Origin: Physcia stellaris
Taxonomy: Eukaryota > Ascomycota > Lecanoromycetes > Caliciales > Physciaceae
Assembly (NCBI GenBank): GCA_018902385.1
Contig: JABSSW010000066.1
Coordinates: forward strand, 62,001-126,000
Length of the DNA stretch: 64,000 nucleotides
Direction: 5' to 3'
The position numbers were made by a program, and so were the translations under genes. Shown in pieces: positions 12,301 through 22,743 of the stretch. The stretch's first letter is position 1. The number at the start of each line of letters is the position of its first letter. The notes beneath the pieces were generated by a model, which worked only from the letters and a program-made list of their open reading frames with translations, did not search any database and was not told where the DNA came from.

Positions 12301-14285
12301 GCAGCGTGTGTGAGCGGATACCTGCGTTGAAACCGGCAACGTATGCTGGCCACCAATGCACTGACCAAGAGTTCTTCCCTGATTTCAGGACGTGCTGTCC
12401 CTCTTCAGTAGGTATAGCCTTCCGGACAAAGCATTCGTTGTCGGAGGTTGGAAATTCCAAGCGAGCGTTTACATACTTGCTCGCGTAGAGTTTGATTCGA
12501 GGCTTGACGTGAGATTACTTGTCGCTTCTCATAGCTGAAAACGTCACGACTGTGGATTGGTGATTTCGCAACATGATGGAGCTATTAGTGAATGCTGGAG
12601 ACCAACGGAGTGTGATATATCAGATTTTTTTTCCCGGTATTCTTAGCCGCAGCTGGAAGGGCATCGGCTCCCGTTTGTCTACCTCTCTGGCGAATCTTTC
12701 GGCAGTAACTCTTTGACGGGCCAAATTTCATGATACTCGCTGTGAGCATCCGAGCCTAATTAGTCCCTAAAAGAGACAGATCCTGCATCGTGTGCAGAAG
12801 AGCAGAATCATCTTCTTCCTAAATCACCCTGCATTGGCTTCAAGCTTGCACGTCTGTGATCAAGCAGGATTTGCTCATTGCGGATTTGAGCCAGGTCGAT
12901 GCAAGAGGTTGAGATTGCGAACCGGGTAACTGAAGTACGGTCAAAAACGTGATCAACGGCGTTAGTGTCTTAAGATTTCTATATCTCTCTGTCAGGAGTG
13001 TCTTGCCAGTCAACTGGGGTACTAGTACTCCCATCTGTTCATCATAGGCCTTTAATAACGACTTGAAACTAATCTCCATATAATTCCGTCGTAGCAAGCG
13101 TTCCTTTTGGCAGCAATGATGCCAATGAACGCCATACAATTTCTGCCGCGTGAGCGACAGATAGAGTGGCTCTGTCCATCGTCGGTAACTGTTGACGGAT
13201 TATGAATACAGCTCTTGGTCCTCAATCATGCGGAGCTACAATCGTAAGCTACTACTGCTGTGGTGACTCCCCTTCCAACAAGCAGGCACATAATGGCACT
13301 GTCCCTATGTCTGAACTGTCGAGCGTGTAACTTCTCGCCCGTTGGCTTCTTCACTAATTGCTACATCGTCTTCCTGGACTCTATATGTCAAACATCTGAG
13401 AGAAAGCATGACCTCACTTATTGAAGGGTAGAACAGGGAGACAAAGACTGGAAGGCAAACCCACGTCAAAGGCAGCCCGTAGGAACGCACCTAATACAAA
13501 CATTTGGTATTCCGACCCTCTTCTCTTCGAAATCTCGGTCAACTGGACCAAAGCTTTGCTTATACTGTTTCAATTACAAACATATTTACTTCAGTTGCAC
13601 TTTTGGCTCCCCAATCGCTCGCGCTTCGGTGACACGTGGCAGTGAGAATAACATCCTTTGAAGATCGACATTTTCCAATCCCTTGTTTCAATCGAGATTT
13701 CAGAAGGTACGACTTTCAATTACAATATACAAGCTCAATGGTCCAATAAAGCCGATTTGGCACATCTCTCTCTTTCTGTCTTTCTAAAACAAACGTAACC
13801 TAGCACTACAGAGCGATCATGCCTCGATGAGATAGACTCCTGAACCTTACCATTCGACCATGGACTTTTAGAAAGCAAGTGAGAGTACCTATAGAGACCG
13901 TGCACAATATAATTGACCTCCTGAATTCTAGGAAACTAAAGAATAAGAAAAAGAACCCACTCGTTCCATAGGTTAGGATGGTGCTGATCCCCCGGAAGTT
14001 GTTGGATTAACGGCGGTTGAAACCGCAAGGATTAGAAGTACGATCTGCGTTTATTACCCATAACGTATCTCGCCCTTTCTTCAGCGTGAGCGTAACGATC
14101 ATACTTGTAATATCGACATGGGAAATGATTGGAGAAATCTACAATTCTCTAAATGGGTTTGCTGCTGAGAAACAACGCTCAAAATCGACGGAAATTATCA
14201 AGTCCTGAGCAAGAATGCCGATCCCTTCACGGACTGCAACGAGAAATAATAGCGACAGACCATATTAGAATTTCAAGGACACACG
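8263..14285. other. 6-kb gene-poor region upstream of vib-1
   Basis: No frame here resembles a known protein and none can be built by splicing with confidence. It lies 5' of the vib-1-like gene and 3' of NAGS, so it probably holds the first exon(s), long leader and regulatory region of vib-1. It also holds a CA microsatellite at 9281-9349. Base composition is ordinary (GG and CC are common), unlike the mutated block at 53-63 kb. A non-coding RNA cannot be excluded. Confidence 0.5.
9281..9349. repeat. (CA)n microsatellite
   Basis: An almost uninterrupted CA dinucleotide run with occasional CAGA, CATA and CGCA interruptions. Any open frame across it is a by-product of the repeat. Confidence 0.95.
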
Positions 14286-16249
14286 TCAGTCCTCGATTGC
14301 CTTTTTGTCCGCCCAACTCGGCGTGACATCTCTACAGACCTTGGAATAATCCGCGAAAACCCCGCGATCATCACCAGCCTCGACAGCATCCGTAGTCCAA
14401 AACATGGTCCAATTCGAATTAGGCATCTTCCAAGTCCCTTTCGATCTCTCGAAATACCATTTGTTGACAGGATTGCCTCGTCTGCTCCTCCAGCACACTC
14501 CGTTAGGGAAGCAGTCTCCTACCATAGCTTTAAAGACAATATCAGCCACCCCGCCTGCTCCTTGACTACGCTTCAGAACTGCGAACTTGTCAAGATACGG
14601 CACCATTTGCTGGGGAGAACAACCCGGGAATGGTGCCTCCCAAGTCAATATGGCACCTCCTTCATAATTTCCACATATGATTACTCCGGCAATGCGTTCC
14701 GAGATACGTGAAAAGTAACGAGGGATGTCGAGCTTACGATCAAAGGAATCCTCAATAAGGTGGATGAGACGGGCCATGTCGACGCGTGGATCTGATAGCT
14801 TAATAGAGGGTGATGAGTTGGTTGGTGGTTTCCAAGGATGGAGGTGCGGATCAGGAAGTATAGTGACCGGCATGCCCCGCTTAACGAAAGTAGTGGGTGT
14901 TGCGGCAGATTCATCTTGTGCAGAGTATAAAGGACGGGAGGGCAAAGAGGAAGAAAATACAGGCTTGTCGGTCAAGAGATTGTGGATCAAGGGATTGCGT
15001 CGACGACGCGTACCAACGCCAGGGGCATGAGAAGGCGTAAGGCCCACTGAGTGAGAGTTTGCAGCTTCTCGAGGTGTGGTTATGATACCGGACGAAGTAG
15101 GTGGTAGAAGGCCGAGCACATTCCTGAGAAGATCAAGGTTTCGCGCATGTGACTCAAGGCTTGTTACTACCACTTGGGCCGAAGTTTCTGCTGAGGCGCT
15201 TGAAGTGGGTGGAAAATCGGTGTTCCAAACCCTTGAAATTGGATTCGTCGCTGTAAACGCTCCGGATAGATTCGTGGTCGATGCTTCAAGGACTTTTGGC
15301 TCACCATCGCTAGGAGCAGGGTCCAGCAAGCCTTTGCGTATTCCAACATATTCCTGCTCCAAGTTGATGAAGACATGGGTTCCGTGGGCTAGGTCATTGG
15401 ATGGAATCCCCCTAGAGGATCAAGGACAATTATCCGGTCGAGCGAAATTGCTTTCTGCACAGACGCCACCTCTTTTGCAAGCTTTTCGGGTTCTTCATCG
15501 TGGGAGGGAGCCGACTGTAAACCAGCAAGGTCTTGAGTCAATGCAAGAATTATCTCGTCTGCACTGCTTCGAGAAAGTACTTGGGACTCTGGTTTGAAGG
15601 TGATCGGTGCAATGACGGGTATGATACCTCGCCGCACGGGTGCAAGGAGGAGCTTGCGATTAGTGACCCGTGTAGCGCCACGCACTTGGATTGATGCAGC
15701 CGACTCTTGGCTGAAAGATATTGTTTCAACCACGTTGTCCAATCGTCGAGCACCTGGTCGCCCATGCCTATCTATGGCTGCGACTATCCTGTCCACCTGC
15801 TGATTCACTTTGAAGCTTGTTGGTGGAGTGCCTTCCTCTCCATTGCTGGAATAATCCATCACCACAATGCAGTTCAGACCTAACCGCGAGAGTTGGGACA
15901 ATGTATGCCCAACTCCATCTAATGTAGGGGCGTCCACTGATTGTGGGCTTTTCAACTTAACCAAGGCAACATGAAGGGGCCCAGCGCTTGCATCACTGAA
16001 TGCGCTTTGTGCAGGACTGTGTGAGAAGATTGGGCTCTCGTCCACAGATCTTATGGGTAGGTAAAGGCTTCCCAGATTGACTCCAACACTAGTCTTCGGA
16101 ATACGATGTTTTCGTTCCACGACCTTTTGGGGGTTGTATCGTTGTAGGTAGGTTTTTGCTTCTCGCTTAGTAGCAGTAGAACTGAGGACATCTAGAAATA
16201 TACCCTGTACTACATTATTTGTGGCATCGGGGCAAATAACTTGTCGCAA
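14286..16249 (-). CDS. ARG2: Mitochondrial amino-acid acetyltransferase (N-acetylglutamate synthase), frameshifted, 5' end unresolved
   Basis: The enzyme makes N-acetylglutamate from glutamate and acetyl-CoA, the first step of arginine synthesis, in mitochondria. N-terminal part: DVLSSTATKREAKTYLQRY, then an amino-acid-kinase-like domain with NCIVVMDY and IVLDPLGG. C-terminal acetyltransferase domain: YFSRISERIAGVIICGNYEGGAILTWE, and WRSRRGNPVNKWYFERSKGTW, typical of fungal Arg2. The frame changes at a run of five C (15408-15412): the family motif LDPLGGIPS is restored only in the next frame, which then reads SNDLAHGTHVFINLEQEY to the stop at 14286. The first exon, expected to carry the targeting peptide, lies upstream of an acceptor near 16236 and was not resolved. 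Apart from the shift no key region is missing. Confidence 0.87.
15408..15412 (-). other. Frameshift site in NAGS
   Basis: A run of five C on the + strand at the conserved DPLGG-IPS motif. One more base would join the two halves in a single frame. Confidence 0.75.
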
Positions 16250-16972
16250 CCGACCTTGTCAATGGAGTGTGGTCTCCCACGCTGACTGGTATATTCCACT
16301 GAACCGAATCCATGCGTGATACCTCTGGGATGTGATCTCCATTGGGTAGACTCGATCGATCGGTTGCGGTTCTTAGCGCTTGGATGTGGTCTTATTAGAC
16401 CTGTGAAGCTCCCAAAAGGTCGTCGTGACCCATGTAAGCCCTGTGTTCAGGAATTAGGATGTTCAATGGCATGATTGGAAACATAAACAGACATTGATGC
16501 CTCTGTAGCTCTTGACCAATTGCCAGGCGTGAGCATTCAGTTGCATATCTCATGATTGATTGTGTAGATTGAAAATGCGACATATACCATATGATGTAGA
16601 GGGAAAGTTATGAATATGGACAGCCTTCATGCTATGAAGTCAATGCATGAGCGTCATAAACTCGTGAAGCACAGTGGAAGTGAATGCGAGCATGCGCACG
16701 AATTTCGTTATCGATTAGGGTTCAGCCTTAAGAAGCCCTGATGAGTACGAGTACCGTACTATTAGTAGAGAGTTGCCATGGGTGTCCGAATCGAGGAGAC
16801 TTTAAGTAGTCGACGTCATTGCCCGAGTGTGATTGTCCGAAGCCTCGAGCAATAATGAATACTTTTTCATTCTAGTGTAAATCGTATACTCAATAATTTA
16901 TTTTTTCAAAGTCAGTCTCAGGACTAGAGATAATAAATCAGCAGAGGATTCCGCGAAGCATTAACGGAGAAA
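16250..16972. other. Shared upstream region of NAGS and the HIBADH-like gene
   Basis: The two genes diverge from here. It should include the unresolved first exon of NAGS and both promoters. Fungal NAGS genes can carry regulatory leader elements, but none was identified. Confidence 0.5.
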
Positions 16973-18326
16973 ATGACACCGCAAATCGCATGGATCGGTC
17001 TAGGTAATATGGGTCGAGTATGCCAATTGCCGCCAGGTATACACTTTCCTCCAGCTGAAATGCACGAAGGGCATGTGCAAGAACCTCGTGGAGAAAGGCA
17101 ATCTTGATAAGCCCCTAATCATCTTCAATCGGACTTTGGAACGCGCCGAAAACCTCAAAGCGAGGCTACCATCTGGAAAGTCGATTGTGGCCTCAAGTAT
17201 ATCCGATGCAGTGGCTAGTTCGGAAATAATCTTCTGGTGTTTGTAGGTTCATTTAGAGTCTTTTTCTGCCTTTACGTGAATTTCCAGGTTTCAATGAAAA
17301 GATCCCATATAATCTACTTCGGTATATGAAGATAGAGTCAGCGATGCTGACGCCGAAACCTTGTAGGGGCGACGATGCTGCGGTCAAGGATACTGTAGTG
17401 ACTATGATAGAAGGAGATGTAAGAGGGAAGCTTTTTGTTGATTGCTCAACAATACACCCAGACACAACCGATATGGTGGCCAAGAGTATCGAAGCACGCT
17501 TTGCTCAGTTCGTAGCTTGTCCAGGTAGCTTTCTCGGTTGGAGCTTCAGTCATTCTTCCACTGAGGCATTTGAGTAGTGTTTGGCGCGCCATCCATGGCT
17601 GAAAGCGGCCAGCTCGTCTGTGTTCTGGCTGGTCCAGCAGCAGCTGTTGGCCAGGTCAAGAGATACACAAAAGGAGTAATCGGTCGAGCCAACATAGATT
17701 TCAGCGATCAACCACATGGGAAGGCGACCCTCCTAAAGGTTATCGGAAATACCTTCATTTTGAACATGGTCGAAAGCCTTTCGGAAGGACATACGATTGC
17801 CGAGAAAAGCGGATTGGGCTGTGAGAACCTGCACACCTTTATTGAGACTATGTTTCCGGGACCTTATGTATGTTTTCTTAATATCGTCTCTCACCTCCTG
17901 TCCCCTTCCACCTTTTCGCCAAACAAAGAGCCTCCATTGCAGGAAGCGAGCCTTGCTACTCAATATCTACCTGACTACTGAAAAGCTAACTGCAAAACTG
18001 GGATAAGACCGCATACTCAGGAAGAATGATGGCAGGAGACTATTACAAGCGCGAAGAGGTAAGAATCAACCCGTATAAGGAATGCTTACGGCATGATTGG
18101 CCTAACGTGTCGATTTCAGCCATTGTTCGGCGTCGACTTAGCAAGAAAGGATGCAAAGCATGCTCTGGATGTTGCTGACTCGTCAGGAGTGCGGATGAGG
18201 GACGTCGAGGTGGCTGATCGCCATCTTGCTGACGTACAGCAGTACATGGGCTCGAAGGGAGATATTGCTGGCATATACGGTAGTGTGAGGCGGGAGAGTG
18301 GGCTCAGGTTTGAGAACGAGCTGTGA
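16973..18326 (+). CDS. NAD-binding 3-hydroxyisobutyrate dehydrogenase-like protein
   Basis: Six exons fit in phase: 16973-17017, 17070-17242, 17367-17524, 17578-17867, 18008-18058 and 18120-18326, giving 307 residues, typical of beta-hydroxyacid dehydrogenases. The start reads MTPQIAWIGLGNMGR, a Rossmann-fold GxGxxG motif. Next come FVDCSTIHPDTT, the substrate-binding GAPSMAESGQL, and KVIGNTFI, which carries the conserved catalytic Lys. The C-terminal helical domain includes RMMAGDYYKRE and FGVDLARKDAKHALDVA, usual for the family. Members oxidise 3-hydroxyisobutyrate (valine breakdown) or reduce small aldehydes such as succinic semialdehyde or glyoxylate; the exact substrate is not decided here. 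Intron 1 uses a less usual AAG acceptor. Confidence 0.85.
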
Positions 18327-18611
18327 TATAAACATCGTATCAGATTGATACCCTTCTGCCCAACTCACCGTATGGATCGGGAGACGCTTGAGGTTCTGCG
18401 CACTATCGTACATATCCGTACCGAGCCTCTAGGAGTGAAAGGAGAAGCAAGTGAAGGAGTATGGGGGTTGAAGGATCCCCGCCCGTCGCTGAGTCATGAA
18501 CTTCAAATGCGGTTAGCGCCTACTTCGCTCTAGCAAAACCATCTATCATTTCTCTCTCACAGGATTTGGCAACACTGAAGTGATACCAATTCTGTTCAAA
18601 CAGGATCTAAC

Positions 18612-19653
18612 ATGTCCAAGATAGCCAAGTGGGTAACACCAGTCAAGCATGATACCCATCGCTAATGTCATGCTTAGCCGTCCAGACTGGGCCGACGACG
18701 AAGAGTTCGATGACCCCACCGCTCTCCCTTCCCCTACGATAACCACTAATAAAGACGGCACTAAAACTTCCGTAAGCTACTCCTTCAACGATGCGGGAAA
18801 AAAGGTGAAAACTACGCGCCGCATACGTACAACTGTCGTCCGTGAGACCGTCAACCCTCGTGTCGCCGAGAGGCGGGCGTGGCCCAAATTCGGGCTCGAG
18901 AAAGGCCACGCCACAGGCCCATCGTTCGATACGACAACCGTAGGCGAGAACATTATATTCAGACCGTCCGTGACTTGGAAGAAGGATGGAAAGGAGGAAA
19001 AGCCCGAGAAGGACAGTATGAAGGATAAGTTAAAAGACAAAAAAGTGAAATGCAGAATTTGTGATGGGGAACATTTCACTGCGAGGTGTCCTTTTAAAGA
19101 TACGATGGCACCTATGGGTGAAGATGGCGTAGGCGCCGCCGGTGGTGCCGGAGGTATTGATGGTGGTGAGGAGGAGGAGCCCAAGGCTGGTGGGCTTGGG
19201 ACTGGAGGTGGAGGCTATGTGCCGCCTCACCTGAGGAAGGGCGCTGCTGCCAGCGGTGAGAGGATGGGTGGAAAATACGAGAGAGACGATCTTGCTACGC
19301 TGAGAGTCACAAATGTGAGGCTCTTTCCATATCTGCCGCTTCAACGGCCGGGATGGCTAATGACTTGAACTAGGTTTCCGAATTTGCAGAAGAAAACGAT
19401 CTTCGAGACATTTTCTCACGCTTCGGACATGTTACTCGGGTCTTCCTCGCCAAGGATAGAGATAGTGGGCGAGCGAAGGGTTTTGCTTTCATTAGCTTTG
19501 CTGATCGGGCGAATGCTGCGACAGCGTGTGAGAAGCTCGATGGATGTAAGCACTTCTCATAATATGCATTGTTGGGCATAGTTGCTAACTTGACTGTTAG
19601 ATGGTTATGGTCATTTGATCCTCCGCGTAGAATTTGCGAAAAGAGCTACTTAG
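18612..19653 (+). CDS. TIF35: Translation initiation factor eIF3 subunit g
   Basis: Four exons fit in phase: 18612-18628, 18678-19314, 19374-19545 and 19601-19653, giving 292 residues. The start [19 protein letters not shown] is the family N-terminus; choosing the GTGGGT donor at 18629 is what gives it. A CCHC zinc knuckle ([13 protein letters not shown]) sits near residue 140, followed by a Gly-rich linker ([13 protein letters not shown]) and an RNA-recognition motif from about residue 212, with RNP-1 KGFAFISF and RNP-2 LRVTN. eIF3g binds mRNA and 18S rRNA in the eIF3 complex and helps scanning and reinitiation. No disruption is seen. Confidence 0.95.
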
Positions 19654-20433
19654 ATTGCTAAATGGGAGTTTGTACAATAGATGAAATCGCACGCATAGAC
19701 AGACCTGTACGAATGCCATTCCTGAAAACCAGACTCTATTTCATGTGCTTCATCCCGTTACAAGCATCTCGTCGGTGCCCACCTTTTCTTCTTCTACACA
19801 CGACAATAAGCCATTTTCAAGACTCCTCATCCTTTACGGAGAAGAAAGATCTCCTACAACTATCTATCAGCCAGCTCTGAAAAGCTCCAGCGAAAGTAAA
19901 GTTGATACTCAAAGCAAGTCAGTCTTTGATTTGTACCCAATTGAAAATTCTGACGAATTGCCGCAATCTACAGATTCACGGTTGACCTACTGGACTGAAT
20001 CGTCGATAGTACTATCGTAATTCAAGGGCAGACCAAGCTCAAAAAATGCTTTGGGTGCGGATATTCACCGGGGACTTTGATGGCAGCGAATGGCTCCAAA
20101 AGGGAATTTGGATTTTTCTGCTATTTGAGAGTGCTTCAATTGCGTGAAGTCTTGCTGATGGTTGACCTACCTTAACGGGAAACGTGAGCCTTTTGTCATT
20201 GGTAGCATGTTCGTCACAATGCCTCCCTGCAGAACGAGTCTGCCTATACAGATAGACCCACATGCTCCGAAACGCCATATATCATGATAATCGCTAGTAA
20301 TGCCTTAAGTCGAAAAGCCGCAGAATCGCTAGAGCGTCTTATATAAGTATGTGTACAGAAAACCCTAAGCTGGAAGATGTGGAAAGGCATCCAACGCATC
20401 TGCCCGCAACCCGTCTGTAGCTTGAGTAGGCAA
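19654..20433. other. Intergenic between convergent genes
   Basis: About 0.8 kb between the eIF3g and PAS-protein 3' ends. No supported gene. Confidence 0.5.
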
Positions 20434-22743
20434 CTAGCTATGGCCCCGTTGTTCCGTGTATGGAGGCCTGTACGGAGGTCTCTCATGGCCTCCGTTCCCA
20501 CCATAATACCCATTGTTACTCGAACGCTCATTGAGATATGCCTGAGTATCATTAGTATCCATTGTACTGTCAATGCAGAGTTGAGGTCTATCCTGTAGTG
20601 CATGGCTGAAACCGCCACGAAGGCTGCTCTGCGGGGGGCGCATCTTAGAGTCATGCGGTGTACCATCAATGCTGTCGTTGAAGGCGTTTTGTGAAGTATG
20701 GCTTTGCCCGTTCAATGGGTAGTTTCCATAGTCGACATCGAGCCCGGAGTCTGGTACTTGATGGTACCAATCGTTGTATTGTGCTTGGTAATTGGTAGGA
20801 TGGGTGTTGGGGTACAGATCGCTGTAGGAGTAGTGAGAGTGGTTGTCGTTGGCACTGTTACGGGTGCCTTGTACGGCTTGCCGGAAAACATCCCCATCGT
20901 GGTTGAGGTTCCCGTTTGAAAGTGAATGGTGAGAAGTCTGACTACGACCATGTCCATTGCTCACGACCCCATACGGGTGTTTGTTGTCGCCATTTGGCCG
21001 CCCGTGGGATGCATTGTTAGCACCGGAAAAATAAGGGGATCCATTGACTCGACCACGTTTCTGGCGTTGTCGCATTTCTTGCGAATTGTTACCGTGATTT
21101 AAATGACCCCCTAACTCAGCTGAACTCGTAGAGTCAGGCCTCCAGATAGGCAAGCCTCCAGGAGGCAAAGATTGACCGGTTGGTCTTCCTCGTCCGTATC
21201 TCGCTAGCGAACCATTGATGCCAGTAAGAGACCAAGCAAAAACAGCGACCTCCCGGATAGAATTCATGAAGTCTCCTTGGTCCGGCCCTCTCACCGACGC
21301 GTTGTCGTCTTGCGATACTGTGGGCACTCTTGGCGCAAGACTGGGTTGGTATTTATCAGGTGTGCCGTGTTGTCTGTGATCCATGTTTGGCATAATAGGG
21401 TCCGTAGCCCACGGAGAGGCAAAGCAGCCATTAGTGTATGAGCTTTGAACCGGCGCTCCTGAGATTTGGGGAACAAGAGCTCTGGCCCGACGAAGGACAA
21501 CCACTAGCCCGTCGGAAGTGCAAGAAATGACAGCCTCGAGCTCAACTTGCCGGTAACCAGGGGACCGACGTAAAGCCGCGTTCCTGTTTGAATCATCGGG
21601 CGTGTTGAAAGAAAGAGAAGAAGATGACGATTGACGGGTGGCCGGCTGATCGAATATGGCGTCATTCGCTCCATCTTGGAGATCTGTGCTGTTACCAGAT
21701 GACGACCGCGAATTGTGATCTAATGACGAGTGATCTGGAGCAAGACGCTGTCGGTTTGGTTCCGCAGGAGATCGACCCGTTGAGTAGGGATCGACCGTTG
21801 AGCCTGCTTGAGACATCGAGGAGTTAGACGTCATAGCCTGTTCACTTCCGTCCTCATCCATTCGATCATCAACGTGGACACCTCCATCATCATCGTCACC
21901 GCTGCTATTGCCATCCATGTGCTCGTCGCCATCTGTCCGATCGACTTCCCGTGGGTCTCGAAACCAGAAACGAAGGTACGCAATCGAGTCGTTAGCTTTG
22001 GCGCTTTCCAAGCATTTGACGGCATCCGCCAAGCAGTTTTCTTGTATGCAATAATAGAAGCTTTTGCCATTCATTTGATCGGCTGTTATGCCTAAGATGT
22101 CTGCTAGACCGTTCGTAGCATACATGATCGTCGAAGTCCGGCTGAAGCGATTAAGAAAAAGAGCTGCTCGTGGCTCATGTGTCTTTGGCCGTATCTCTTC
22201 CGAAAATTTATGTGAAATGTAAGAAAGCATGTGGTACCGTGGATCTCGCGGCGAGGATGAGAAGAGCTGCCGAATGACAGGAGCTGCCGTAGCCCGTTCT
22301 ATGTAATCGATCAGTCTCACGAAGTCGACCGAATGCATTGAAATTACACTTACTCTGACTATTAGCACCATTTTTATAGATACTGGTACATCCAACCATA
22401 ACATCATGCACGATCGTAAAAACACATTCACAACCGACCCACCGTCCGTCTCGGTTTTTGATCTGACAATAGTTCAATACCGCGGCTTTATCAAGCTGTA
22501 CACCTCGTCCATGGATTGCTCTCGCAAAAGGGATCTCGTCCGGATGGAAGTACTCCCAACAAGACTTCCCCACGACCTCATTCGGCTGGTAACCCAGTAT
22601 ATCGGTAATGGAATTTGAGGCATAGAGTAAACGTGCATCCAAGGATAGATCTATTATTGATAGGATGAGCGGAGCAGATCTAGTAACGGAGGGCCAAAGT
22701 AGATTGATGACATACCATGAATCGTGATGAAAGTAGTCTCCAT
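20434..22743 (-). CDS. Tandem PAS-domain protein without LOV cysteine motif
   Basis: Three exons fit in phase: 22743-22716, 22650-22354 and 22298-20434, giving 729 residues. The start reads METTFITIHDLSLDARLLYAS. PAS1 (about residues 10-110) has SITDILGYQPNEVVGKSCWEYFHPDEI; PAS2 (about 150-230) has NRFSRTSTIMYATNGLADILG and GKSFYYCIQENCL. The flavin-binding GxNCRFLQ motif of White Collar-type LOV domains is absent, so direct blue-light sensing is not supported. The last 450 residues are low complexity, rich in Ser, Asn, Asp and Gly, with no zinc finger, kinase or GATA motif. A regulatory or partner-binding role is likely by analogy with other PAS proteins; the ligand is unknown. Confidence 0.85.
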
